A stretch of DNA of 64,000 nucleotides, taken from contig NZ_LMKN01000001.1 in assembly GCF_001421535.1 (NCBI RefSeq), positions 682,001 to 746,000 of the forward strand. The letters run 5' to 3'. The notes below the pieces were generated by a model. The model worked only from the letters and a program-made list of their open reading frames with translations, had not been told where the DNA came from and searched no databases. Both the position numbers and the translations under genes were made by a program. This document shows, one piece after another, positions 38,369 through 46,455 of this stretch (position 1 is its first letter; every line of letters begins with the position of its first letter). Source of the DNA: Sphingomonas sp. Leaf20. GTDB lineage: Bacteria > Pseudomonadota > Alphaproteobacteria > Sphingomonadales > Sphingomonadaceae.

Positions 38369-39829
38369 ATGATCGCCGACACAGAGCGCGTGCCGCCGGC
38401 CCCGACAGGAGTTGGAGCCGGGACAGGGGTTGAAGCCGGGACAGGGGTTGAAGCCGGGACCGGAGCCGAGGACGCACAGGGCGTGCGCGACTGGAGCGGC
38501 GATCATCGTCCGCTGCGCGAACGCGTGCGCGATTATGACTGGGACGGCATGGTCGAGCCGGGCTGCGCGGTGCTGACCGCGCTGCTCGATGCCGACGACC
38601 GGCGCCGGATCGCGGAGACGTTCTGGCGGCATTATCTGTCGCTCGACGCCGCGCGTCACGTCGTGGCGCGGTTCACCCCGGCACGGCTCGAGCGCAGCAT
38701 CGTCTCGAGCGCGGAATATGTCCGGCTGAAATACCTCTCGCCCTATGACGAGGCGTGGAAGACGATGGCGATCGACCACGCGGTGGGATCGCGCAAGTCA
38801 GGCATCCCCCTGCCCGCGCTGCTGTCGTCGCTGGCGTTCGCGCACAGCGTGACGCTCGGGCTGATCGCCGAACGCGTCGATGGCGATCTCGCGTCGATGC
38901 GGTCGCTCGGCGACGTCGTGCAGCGGCTCGCGCTGATCGAGGCGGACATCATGGCGTCGTATCTGGGCACCAGCGACGCGGCGGCGGCGCGCGCCGAACG
39001 CCGGTTGCACGCGGCGGCGTTCCGCGAGCGGATCGCGGCGTCGATCGAGGACACCGCGCTGCTGGGCGCGCGGATCCGCGTGCAGGCGACCGACGCCTCC
39101 GCCTCAACCCACGGCGTGCTGCACAAGGCGAACGAGGTCGCCGCCGCGGCGGAGCAGTCGGCGGTGGCGATGCGGCAGGCCGCGCAGACCGCCGCCGGGC
39201 TGATCCGCGCGATCGAGGATGCGCGCACCGAAGTCGAGGGTGCCGCGGACATCGCGAGCCGCGCCTCCGCGCAGGCGAGCGACGCGGTCGGCATGTCCGA
39301 GGCGCTTAGCGACCATGCCGAGGCGATCGAGTCGATCCTGGGGTTGATCCGGTCGATCGCGGGCCAGACCAACCTGCTCGCGCTCAACGCGACGATCGAG
39401 GCGGCGCGCGCCGGCGATGCCGGGCGCGGGTTCGCGGTCGTCGCGCAGGAGGTCAAGAGCCTCGCCAACCAGACCGCGCGCGCGACCGACGACATCGCCA
39501 CAAAGATCGCCGCGATCCAGTCGGCGACGCGCGGCACGGTCGCGACCACCGCGGGGATCAAGCTGACCGTCGGCGAGGTCCAGGACAGCGCTTACCGCAT
39601 CCGCAGCGCGATGCAGACCCAGGCGGGAATCGTCTCGGCGATCACCGCGGCGGTCGACGAGACCGCGCTCGCCGCGGATTCGATGTCGGCGACGATCGAT
39701 TCGATCCGCCGCGACACGCAGGCGGTCGCCGCCGAGATCACGCTGCTCGGGCAGGAATTCGGCGAGGTCGACGACAAGCTGAGCGTCCTGCGCGCCGCCG
39801 CGGACGGATTTTCGACGAGCGTCGCCTGA
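38369..39829 (+). CDS. Soluble methyl-accepting chemotaxis protein, globin-like N-terminus (receptor 2)
   Basis: A 486-residue paralogue of receptor 1, also without membrane helices, with AGGAGAG seven bases ahead of its ATG. Residues 8-32 are a low-complexity GTGVEA repeat. The sensor part (about 45-205: [38 protein letters not shown]) keeps a His in [20 protein letters not shown], the place of the proximal haem ligand. The signalling domain is nearly the same as in receptor 1, including an 85-base identical DNA stretch. Oxygen or redox sensing is likely but unproven. Confidence 0.88.
   Translation: MIADTERVPPAPTGVGAGTGVEAGTGVEAGTGAEDAQGVRDWSGDHRPLRERVRDYDWDGMVEPGCAVLTALLDADDRRRIAETFWRHYLSLDAARHVVARFTPARLERSIVSSAEYVRLKYLSPYDEAWKTMAIDHAVGSRKSGIPLPALLSSLAFAHSVTLGLIAERVDGDLASMRSLGDVVQRLALIEADIMASYLGTSDAAAARAERRLHAAAFRERIAASIEDTALLGARIRVQATDASASTHGVLHKANEVAAAAEQSAVAMRQAAQTAAGLIRAIEDARTEVEGAADIASRASAQASDAVGMSEALSDHAEAIESILGLIRSIAGQTNLLALNATIEAARAGDAGRGFAVVAQEVKSLANQTARATDDIATKIAAIQSATRGTVATTAGIKLTVGEVQDSAYRIRSAMQTQAGIVSAITAAVDETALAADSMSATIDSIRRDTQAVAAEITLLGQEFGEVDDKLSVLRAAADGFSTSVA
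38410..38463 (+). repeat. 18-bp tandem repeat inside receptor 2
   Basis: The unit GGAGCCGGGACAGGGGTT and close variants (GAAGCCGGGACAGGGGTT) follow each other three times and encode (A/E)AGTGVE. The period of 18 keeps the frame, so copy number can vary without breaking the gene. Confidence 0.75.
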
Positions 39830-39886
39830 TCCGCGGCCACCGCAGGGAGGTGACGCGACGCCACCGCCCGCGCTAAGGCCGCGCGC

Positions 39887-40591
39887 ATGACCATCTTACT
39901 CACAGGGTCGAGCCGGGGCATCGGCGCGGCCATCCACCAGGCGCTGACCGACGCGGGCGCCACTGTCATCGGCCACAAGAGCACCAACGGGGGCAGCGCG
40001 CACGGGCTTCCTGCCGACTTCGCCGACCCCGCGGGGCCGACCGCGCTGTGGAACGCCGCGCTCGAACAGGCGGGTGGCGCGATCGACGTGCTGATCAACA
40101 ATGCGGGCGTGTTCGAGGCGAACCCGCTCGAGGACGCGGACTGGACCGCTCAGTGGGAGCGGACGATGCGGATCAACCTGACCGCGTCGGCCGAGCTGTG
40201 CCGGCTCGCGGTGCTGCACTGGCAGGCGCGCGGGTTTGCGGGCCGGATCGTCAACATCGCCAGCCGCGCCGCCTATCGCGGCGATTCGCCCGCGCACTGG
40301 CATTATGCCGCGTCGAAGGCGGGGATGGTCGCGATGACCAAGACGATCGCACGCGGTTACGCCCACGAGGGGATCCTCGCCTTTGCGATCTGCCCCGGGT
40401 TCACGATGACCGGGATGGCGGAGGACTATCTGTCGAGCCGCGGCGGCGACGCGCTGCTCGCCGACATTCCGCTCGGCAAGGTCGCGGACCCGGCGGAAGT
40501 CGCCTCGGTCGCGCGCTATTGCGCACTCGAGGCGCCCGCATCGATGACGGGCGCGGTGATCGACGTGAACGGAGCGAGCCATGTCCGCTGA
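39887..40591 (+). CDS. Short-chain dehydrogenase/reductase
   Basis: A 234-residue classical SDR. The cofactor motif TGSSRGIG is at 6-13, NNAG near 70, the catalytic Ser in NIASRAAYRG and Tyr-Lys in YAASK near 143-147, and the C-terminal MTGAVIDVNGASHVR end. The motifs suit NAD(P)H-dependent 3-oxoacyl or sugar-alcohol reductases; the substrate is not known. Its 3' end overlaps prmA by 11 bases. Confidence 0.92.
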   Translation: MTILLTGSSRGIGAAIHQALTDAGATVIGHKSTNGGSAHGLPADFADPAGPTALWNAALEQAGGAIDVLINNAGVFEANPLEDADWTAQWERTMRINLTASAELCRLAVLHWQARGFAGRIVNIASRAAYRGDSPAHWHYAASKAGMVAMTKTIARGYAHEGILAFAICPGFTMTGMAEDYLSSRGGDALLADIPLGKVADPAEVASVARYCALEAPASMTGAVIDVNGASHVR

Positions 40592-41531
40592 CAGCTGGAA
40601 GCTTACCCTCCCCTGCACGCGCGCGGAGGCCGAGGCGATCGACGCGAGCGACGACCTGGGGGACGCGATCCCGGGCGATGCTGTGCTGATGACCACCGAG
40701 GAGATTGAGGACGACGTCGAATCGTGGCGGCTCGATGCGTATTTTGAGGTCGAGCCGGATGCCGACACGGTCGCCGCGGTGCGCGCGCTGGTGCCGAGCG
40801 CGGCGGGGGCCAGAATCGCGGTCGAGCGGCTCGGCGATGCGGACTGGGTGACGATGAGCCAGGCGGGGCTCGAGCCGCTCTCGGTCGGGCGGTTCTTCGT
40901 CCACACGGGCGCGCATGCCGACGCGGTGTCCGCGGACAAGCGCGCGTTCCTGATCGAGGCGAGCCGCGCGTTCGGGACGGGGCATCACGAGACGACCAGC
41001 GGATGCCTCGCGATGCTCGACGGGCTGGACGGCGAAACGTTTGCCAATGTCATCGATATCGGCACGGGCACGGGCCTGCTCGCGTTCGCCGCCGCGCATC
41101 TGTGGCCCCACGCCGCAGTGATGGGGACGGACATCGATCCGGTCTCGATCGAGGTGACGCGCGAGAATGCCGCGCGGAACGGCGTGGCGGGGATCGATCT
41201 CGTGGTGGCCGACGGGACGCTCGACGACGCGATCGTCGCGCGCGCGCCCTATGACCTGGTGATCGCGAACATTCTGGCGGGGCCGTTGGTGTCGATGGCG
41301 CCCGAGATCGCGTCGATCGCGGATACGGGGGCGACGATCGTGCTCGCGGGCCTGCTCGAGACTCAGCGCGCGGGTGTGGTCGCGGCGTATGAAGCGTGCG
41401 GATGTTCGCTGGCGGCGGTCGACCGGCGCGGCGACTGGAGCGTGCTCCGGTTGCAGGCCGGTGCGGTGCGGTTCGTGGCGGACGGGCCGTTCGACCCCAA
41501 GGGGCGCGACGGCTGGGCGCTCGATATCTGA
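40581..41531 (+). CDS. prmA: Ribosomal protein L11 methyltransferase
   Basis: A 316-residue PrmA that methylates L11 with SAM. The N-terminal substrate-binding domain (about 1-120) is followed by FGTGHHETTSGCL, the SAM-binding DIGTGTGLLAFAAA (near 158), GTDIDPVSIE and the NILAGPL motif (near 231), the PrmA hallmark. The ATG overlaps the SDR gene by 11 bases. It is alone in function here. Confidence 0.94.
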   Translation: MSADSWKLTLPCTRAEAEAIDASDDLGDAIPGDAVLMTTEEIEDDVESWRLDAYFEVEPDADTVAAVRALVPSAAGARIAVERLGDADWVTMSQAGLEPLSVGRFFVHTGAHADAVSADKRAFLIEASRAFGTGHHETTSGCLAMLDGLDGETFANVIDIGTGTGLLAFAAAHLWPHAAVMGTDIDPVSIEVTRENAARNGVAGIDLVVADGTLDDAIVARAPYDLVIANILAGPLVSMAPEIASIADTGATIVLAGLLETQRAGVVAAYEACGCSLAAVDRRGDWSVLRLQAGAVRFVADGPFDPKGRDGWALDI

Positions 41532-41554
41532 TCTAGCACGCCCGGCAGAAGAGT

Positions 41555-41609
41555 GCTCCCCCGCGGAGGCGGGGGTCCAGTCTGGGCCCCCGCCTTCGCG
41601 GGGGAACAA
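41555..41609. repeat. Intergenic inverted repeat, family B
   Basis: TGCTCCCCCGCGGAGGCGGG with GTCCAGTCTGGGC centre and CCCCGCCTTCGCGGGGGAAC. It lies in the 137-base gap between prmA and phhA. A short family C fragment (ACCCCGGTTTTCGCCGGGGT) follows at about 41642. Confidence 0.85.
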
Positions 41610-41668
41610 GAGGGGGCTGCCCTCACCTCGTACCCAACGCCACCCCGGTTTTCGCCGGGGTGGAGGCG

Positions 41669-42547
41669 CTACTGGTTCATGAGCTTGGCCTTTGCATAAT
41701 CCTGCGTGCCCTTCGTCAGCACGACGTCATCGGGTTCGATCTGCGCGACGGGGATGTCGGGCAGCGCCTTCAGTTCCTCGTACAGCGGCGCGAAATCGGT
41801 CTCGACGGTCAGCCGGAGCAGTTCGTCGAAGCTCGGGATGACGAAATAGTTCTGCTGGAAATCGTCGATCCGGTATTCGGTGCGCATGACGCGCGCGAGG
41901 TCGAGCGCGATGCGGTTGGGGCTGGGATCGTCGAGCGCGAACCGCGTCTCGGCGAAACTCGAGACGATCCCCGATCCGTAGATCCTGAGCCCCTCGGGCT
42001 CGGCGATCAGCCCGAATTCGACCGTGTACCAGTAGAGCCGGCCGAGATATTTAAGCGCGTCGAGCCCCAACGCGCGCTGTCCGCCGCGACCATAGGCCGC
42101 GAGATAGTCCGCGAAGACCGGGTCGGCGAGCATCGGCACATGCCCGAACACGTCGTGGAAGACGTCGGGCTCCTGAAGATAGTCGAGCTGGTCGGGACGG
42201 CGGATGAAATTGCCCGCGACGAAGCGGCGATTCGCCATGTGATCGAAGAACACGTCGTCGGGGACGAGCCCGGGCACCGCGACGACCGACCAGCCCGTAA
42301 GCTTCATCAGCCGTTCGGACAGCTCCTCGAAATCAGGGATGCCGGGCTTCGAGAGTTTGAGCACGTCGAGCCCGCGCAGCCACGCGTTCGACGCGCGGCC
42401 GGGGAGCAGTTTCGACTGGCGCGCGAACAGCGTGTCCCACGTCGCATGGTCCTCGGCCGTATAGGCATCCCAGTTCTGCGGGATGGTCCAGTCGGGAGCG
42501 CCTTCCGGCGGCGTGCTCAGCACGTGCGTTTCTTCTAGCATGCGCAT
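41669..42547 (-). CDS. phhA: Phenylalanine 4-monooxygenase
   Basis: A 292-residue pterin-dependent aromatic amino-acid hydroxylase turning phenylalanine into tyrosine. The iron site HDVFGHVPML (two His, near residues 132-137) and the Glu in LYWYTVEFGL are present, as are GSGIVSSFAETRFAL and QNYFVIPSFDEL. ATGs at 42547 and 42541 are both possible starts. It is divergent from a DUF2459 gene only 16 bases away, so its promoter must lie inside that neighbour. Confidence 0.95.
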   Translation of the reverse strand: MRMLEETHVLSTPPEGAPDWTIPQNWDAYTAEDHATWDTLFARQSKLLPGRASNAWLRGLDVLKLSKPGIPDFEELSERLMKLTGWSVVAVPGLVPDDVFFDHMANRRFVAGNFIRRPDQLDYLQEPDVFHDVFGHVPMLADPVFADYLAAYGRGGQRALGLDALKYLGRLYWYTVEFGLIAEPEGLRIYGSGIVSSFAETRFALDDPSPNRIALDLARVMRTEYRIDDFQQNYFVIPSFDELLRLTVETDFAPLYEELKALPDIPVAQIEPDDVVLTKGTQDYAKAKLMNQ

Positions 42548-42563
42548 CGTCTAGCATGATGGA

Positions 42564-43229
42564 ATGAAGACGGAAACGCGGGCCGCGCGCTGGAGTGTCC
42601 GCGTCGGTGCGGTGCTGCTGGCACTGGTGATGATCTATATCGGGACAGGGCTGGCCGGCGGGATGATCCCGGCCAATCGCGGCTGGCTCGCGCCCCCGCG
42701 CGGCGTGCGGATCTTCGTCGAGAGCAACGGCGTGCACACCGGGATCATCGTGCCGAAGGTCGCGGCCGGGATCGACTGGCGCGCCTTCGCCCGCCCCGGT
42801 GACCTGCGCGACCCGCGTTATGCCGCGCAGGACCATCTCGCGATCGGCTGGGGGGAGAAAGCATTCTTTCTCGAGACACCGACCTGGGCGGACGTGAAGC
42901 TGCGGACGATCGTCGGCTCGGCGGTCGGCAGCGACGACGTCCTGCTCCACGTCGAGCATCTCGCCGCGCCGACGCCCGGTGGCGATGTGCGCGCGGTGAT
43001 GCTGAGCGAAGTCGAGTATCGGCGGCTTGCGGGGTTCATCGCGGCGACGATCCGGCCGGGGGGGCGGTCCTATCCGGGGTATGACGCCTATGACGCGTTC
43101 TACGACGCGCGGGGGCATTACAGCGCGGTGGCGACGTGCAACGCATGGACGGGGGACGCGCTGCGGTTCGCGGGGGTGCGGGTCGGGTGGTGGACGCCGT
43201 TTCCGGCGACGGTGATGTGGTGGTTTTGA
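42564..43229 (+). CDS. TIGR02117/DUF2459 family protein
   Basis: A 221-residue protein with an N-terminal membrane helix (VGAVLLALVMIYIGTGLAGG). The conserved family blocks are VESNGVHTGIIVPK, AIGWGEKAFFLETPTW and CNAWTGDALRFAGV. The family is of unknown function; the conserved His and Cys in VHTGI and TCNAW look like a papain-like (NlpC/permuted) arrangement, which is my inference. It starts 16 bases from phhA on the other strand. Confidence 0.85.
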   Translation: MKTETRAARWSVRVGAVLLALVMIYIGTGLAGGMIPANRGWLAPPRGVRIFVESNGVHTGIIVPKVAAGIDWRAFARPGDLRDPRYAAQDHLAIGWGEKAFFLETPTWADVKLRTIVGSAVGSDDVLLHVEHLAAPTPGGDVRAVMLSEVEYRRLAGFIAATIRPGGRSYPGYDAYDAFYDARGHYSAVATCNAWTGDALRFAGVRVGWWTPFPATVMWWF

Positions 43230-43240
43230 ATCGCTGCCCC

Positions 43241-43299
43241 CCTTGTGTCCCCGCGAAGGCGGGGACCCAGACTGGGCTCCCGCCTTCGCGGGAGAACAG
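43241..43299. repeat. Intergenic inverted repeat, family B
   Basis: CCTTGTGTCCCCGCGAAGGC ... GCTCCCGCCTTCGCGGGAGA with ACCCAGACTGG at the centre. It opens the 273-base gap 43230-43502, which holds no gene. Confidence 0.87.
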
Positions 43300-43390
43300 G
43301 GTCTTCGGCGCAGACTGCTTTTAGCCCCTTGGCCCTCGCCGGGGACCGGGACATCGAAACTGCGCGGGTGGGCGGACCGCCGGCCCCTCC

Positions 43391-43468
43391 CCCGTCATCC
43401 TGGGCTTGACCCAGGATCCAGGGCCGCAGGCGCGGGGCTCTGGGTCCTGACTTTCGTCAGGATGACGA
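43391..43468. repeat. Intergenic inverted repeat, family A
   Basis: CCCGTCATCCTGGGCTTGAC, CCAGGATCCAGGGCC and then the inverse GGGCTCTGGGTCCTGA and CGTCAGGATGACGAG. The left arm is the GGGCTTGAC variant seen also in the tandem array at 21 kb. Confidence 0.85.
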
Positions 43469-43502
43469 GAGGGGGGGAAAGACGGACCGGCGTGCGGTCG
43501 CC

Positions 43503-43781
43503 TCAATAACCTGCGCGGTAGCCTTGGTACTGGCCGCATTCGCCGCGCCGCGGGTCCTTCTTGCAGCGTTTGGCGAGTTCCTTGCGCTGCTTGCCTTCCT
43601 CGGCCTCCTGCTTGCGCATCTTGCGGCCATAGTTGCGGTCCGATTCCTCCTGGCTGGTCGTCGTCCAGTCGACCGCCTTGCCCGCGACTTGGAACGGCGC
43701 CTTCACGATCGACGTCGCGGTGCTGATGCAGCCCCCCGTCATCAGGGGCAGGATCGCCAGAACGGGAAGAACCTTACGCAT
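43503..43781 (-). CDS. Small lipoprotein of unknown function
   Basis: A 92-residue protein with a lipoprotein signal (MRKVLPVLAILPLMTGGC, lipobox TGGC), a short hydrophobic/amphipathic part (ATSIVKAPFQVAGKAVDWT) and a long charged helix (NYGRKMRKQEAEEGKQRKE), with a Cys pair near the end. No family is recognised. It follows the glycerophosphodiesterase gene without a gap. Confidence 0.78.
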   Translation of the reverse strand: MRKVLPVLAILPLMTGGCISTATSIVKAPFQVAGKAVDWTTTSQEESDRNYGRKMRKQEAEEGKQRKELAKRCKKDPRRGECGQYQGYRAGY

Positions 43782-44867
43782 CTACTTCACTCCTGCGCGC
43801 AGCCGGTCGCGCGCCTGCGCACCGTATAGCGGAAAATCGGTGAAGAATCCGTCGATACCTTGTGCCAGCCCGGCGTCGATCTCCGCGGCGATGTCGCCAT
43901 GCGCGGCGGGATCGGCACCGCGGCGAAAGCGGTCGGGTTCGAACATGTTCTCCGCACGATAGGTCCAGGGGTGGACGCGCAGCCCCGCCGCATGCGCGTT
44001 CGCGACGAGCGGCGACGGCGTCGTGCCCGCCCACAACATCGCCTTGTTCGGGCCGATGCCGTACGCATAGGCCGCGACCGCCTTCAGCCCCGCGGGCGTG
44101 ATCATCGCCGCATAGCTCGGCTGCGCGCCATCGGCGGGGCCGCCCTCGCCGTCGATCAGCTGGATCAGCCGGATCCGCGTGATCGTGTGGAGCCGCTGGA
44201 GGTTCTTCACCTCGAACGACTGGATGAAGACCGGCGCGGTCGCCGAATCCCACCCCGCCTCGCGCAGTTCGGCGACCAGCTTGACGTCGGTCGGATGGCC
44301 GATGCGCGCGAAATAGGTCGGGTGCTTGGTCTCGGGATAGATGCCGATCGTCCGCCCCGTCTCGGCCGAGCGCCGCTTGGCGAGCGCGATGATCTCGGCG
44401 AGCGTCGGGATCTCGAACCGGCCGTCAAAGGCGGTGTTCGCCGGGCGCAGCTTTGGCAGCCGTTCCTTCGCGCGCAGCGTCTTCAGCTCGGCAAGCGTGA
44501 AGTCCTCGACGAACCAGCCGGTCATCGTCTGTCCGTCGATCGTCTTGCTGGTCTTGCGCGCGGCGAATTCGGGATGGTCGGCGACGTTGGTCGTGTCGGC
44601 GATCGCGTTCTCGTGCCGCGCGACGAGCACGTCGTCCTTCGTCGGGACGAGGTCGGGCTCGATGAAATCGGCGCCCTGCGCGATCGCGAGGTCGTAGGCG
44701 GCGAGCGTATGTTCGGGACGCAGCCCGCTCGCGCCGCGATGGGCGATCACGATGGGCGCAGGATCTGGGTTTTTCGGTGTCATCGCAACAGATTGCCCGC
44801 CCGCGATGCCAAGCACCAGCGCCGCGATCCGTGAGAGCCAATCGCAATAGGAAACCATTCGGCGCAT
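43782..44867 (-). CDS. glpQ: Glycerophosphodiester phosphodiesterase
   Basis: A 361-residue GlpQ-type enzyme that splits glycerophosphodiesters to glycerol 3-phosphate and an alcohol. The catalytic core is IAHRGASGLRPEHTLAAYDL with HRG and PEHT, then FIEPDLVPTKDDVLVARHEN. An N-terminal hydrophobic stretch (RIAALVLGIAGGQSVA) suggests export to the periplasm, as for GlpQ. The C-terminal FFTDFPLYG motif closes the barrel. The length fits the longer periplasmic type rather than cytoplasmic UgpQ. Confidence 0.92.
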   Translation of the reverse strand: MRRMVSYCDWLSRIAALVLGIAGGQSVAMTPKNPDPAPIVIAHRGASGLRPEHTLAAYDLAIAQGADFIEPDLVPTKDDVLVARHENAIADTTNVADHPEFAARKTSKTIDGQTMTGWFVEDFTLAELKTLRAKERLPKLRPANTAFDGRFEIPTLAEIIALAKRRSAETGRTIGIYPETKHPTYFARIGHPTDVKLVAELREAGWDSATAPVFIQSFEVKNLQRLHTITRIRLIQLIDGEGGPADGAQPSYAAMITPAGLKAVAAYAYGIGPNKAMLWAGTTPSPLVANAHAAGLRVHPWTYRAENMFEPDRFRRGADPAAHGDIAAEIDAGLAQGIDGFFTDFPLYGAQARDRLRAGVK

Positions 44868-44912
44868 CGGCGTTCAGTCCTCATATTTCCCGGATCCAGA
44901 AGGGGCGACCCC

Positions 44913-45476
44913 ATGCATTTCACGATCAATGGTCAATCATATGACGCCGAGCCCGATATTCGTACCTCGGTGCTCGACCTGTGCCGCGAGCATCTCGGCC
45001 TCACCGGCTCGAAAAAGGGCTGCGACCACGGCCAGTGCGGCGCATGCACCGTCCTGATCAACGGCCGCCGGGTCAATTCCTGCCTGACGCTCGCGGTCAT
45101 GCACCAGGATGACGAGATCACGACGATCGAGGGGCTCGGCCAGCCGGGCAACCTCCATGCGCTGCAGGACGCGTTCGTCCGGCATGACGGCTATCAGTGC
45201 GGCTATTGCACGCCGGGCCAGATCTGCTCGGCGGTCGGCATGCTCGACGAGGTCAAGAAGGGCTGGGCCAGCCATGCGTCGGGCGACCTGACCGATCCGA
45301 AGTTCGATGATGCCGAGATTTCGGAGCGGATGAGCGGCAATCTGTGCCGTTGCGCCGCCTATCCGAACATCGTCGATGCGATCCGCGAAGTCGGCGACAC
45401 CGCGCCCAAGGGCCGGTCCGCGGACGAGAAGGACGCCGCGATGGACGCCGACGCGCGTGGGGAGCTAGTGGCATGA
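44913..45476 (+). CDS. Xanthine-dehydrogenase family 2Fe-2S subunit (PaoA-like)
   Basis: A 187-residue electron-transfer subunit. The plant-type [2Fe-2S] motif is CDHGQCGACTVLINGRRVNSC split as CDHGQCGAC (near residue 37) and VNSC, and the second cluster is in CGYCTPGQICSAVGM and NLCRCAAYPNI. E. coli PaoA has a Tat signal; this protein starts directly at MHFTINGQSYDAEP, so it should be cytoplasmic. It overlaps the next gene by four bases (ATGA). First gene of a molybdenum-enzyme locus. Confidence 0.92.
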   Translation: MHFTINGQSYDAEPDIRTSVLDLCREHLGLTGSKKGCDHGQCGACTVLINGRRVNSCLTLAVMHQDDEITTIEGLGQPGNLHALQDAFVRHDGYQCGYCTPGQICSAVGMLDEVKKGWASHASGDLTDPKFDDAEISERMSGNLCRCAAYPNIVDAIREVGDTAPKGRSADEKDAAMDADARGELVA

Positions 45477-46453
45477 AGACCTTCGCTTACGAAAAACCCG
45501 CGACCCCCGAGGCCGCGGTCAACAATGCTGGTACGACCGGCGCGCGGTTCATTGCAGGCGGGACCAACCTGCTCGACCTGATGAAGCTGCAGGTCGAGAC
45601 GCCCGATACGCTCGTCGACATCAGCCGCCTCGATCTGGCGAAGATCGAGGAGCGCGAGGATGGCGGGCTGACGATCGGTGCGCTGGTGCCGAACAGCGAC
45701 CTCGCCGCCGACCGCCGCGTCGTCGCGAAGTACGAGGTGCTGAGCCGCGCCCTGCTCGCCGGCGCATCGGGCCAGCTGCGCAACAAGGCGTCGACCGGGG
45801 GCAACATGCTCCAGCGGACGCGCTGCTATTATTTCTACGACACCGCGGCGGCGTGCAACAAGCGCGAGCCCGGCAGCGGCTGTTCGGCGATCGGCGGCTT
45901 CAACCGCATCCTCGCGGTGCTCGGCACCAGCGAGCAGTGCATCGCGACGCATCCGAGCGACATGGCGGTCGCGATGCGCGCGCTCGACGCGACGATCGTG
46001 ACCTTGAAGGCGGACGGCGATCGCCGGCGCATCTCGGTCCACGAGTTCTACCGCCTGCCGGGGTCGACGCCCGAGATCGAGACCGTGCTCGAGACGGGTG
46101 AGCTGATCACGCATATCGAGCTGCCCGCGCCGCCCAAGGGCAAGCAGGCCTATCGCAAAGTGCGCGACCGTGCGTCCTACGCCTTTGCCCTCGTCTCGGT
46201 CGCGGCCGTGGTCGACGTGCAGGACGGCGTGATCGCGTCGGCTTCGCTCGCGTTCGGCGGGCTCGGGCCCATGCCGTGGCGCAATCCGGCGGTCGAGGCC
46301 GCGCTGGTCGGCAAGGCGCCGTCGGACGAGGCCTTCGAGGCCGCGGCGACCGCATTGCTCGCCGATGCCAAGGGCTATGGCTCGAACGACTTCAAGATCC
46401 CCCTCGCGCGTCGCACGCTTATCGCGACGCTGCGCACCGTAACGGGAGCATAA
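45473..46453 (+). CDS. Xanthine-dehydrogenase family FAD subunit (PaoB-like)
   Basis: A 326-residue FAD subunit starting at ATG 45473 (MKTFAYEKPATPEAAV). FAD binding is by FIAGGTNLLDLMKLQVE near residue 25 and ASTGGNMLQRTRC near 110. The segment CYYFYDTAAACNKREPGSGC, holding three Cys, is the insert that carries an extra [4Fe-4S] cluster in PaoB and 4-hydroxybenzoyl-CoA reductase-type subunits. The C-terminal CO-dehydrogenase flavoprotein domain is complete. Confidence 0.92.
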   Translation: MKTFAYEKPATPEAAVNNAGTTGARFIAGGTNLLDLMKLQVETPDTLVDISRLDLAKIEEREDGGLTIGALVPNSDLAADRRVVAKYEVLSRALLAGASGQLRNKASTGGNMLQRTRCYYFYDTAAACNKREPGSGCSAIGGFNRILAVLGTSEQCIATHPSDMAVAMRALDATIVTLKADGDRRRISVHEFYRLPGSTPEIETVLETGELITHIELPAPPKGKQAYRKVRDRASYAFALVSVAAVVDVQDGVIASASLAFGGLGPMPWRNPAVEAALVGKAPSDEAFEAAATALLADAKGYGSNDFKIPLARRTLIATLRTVTGA

Positions 46454-46455
46454 AC

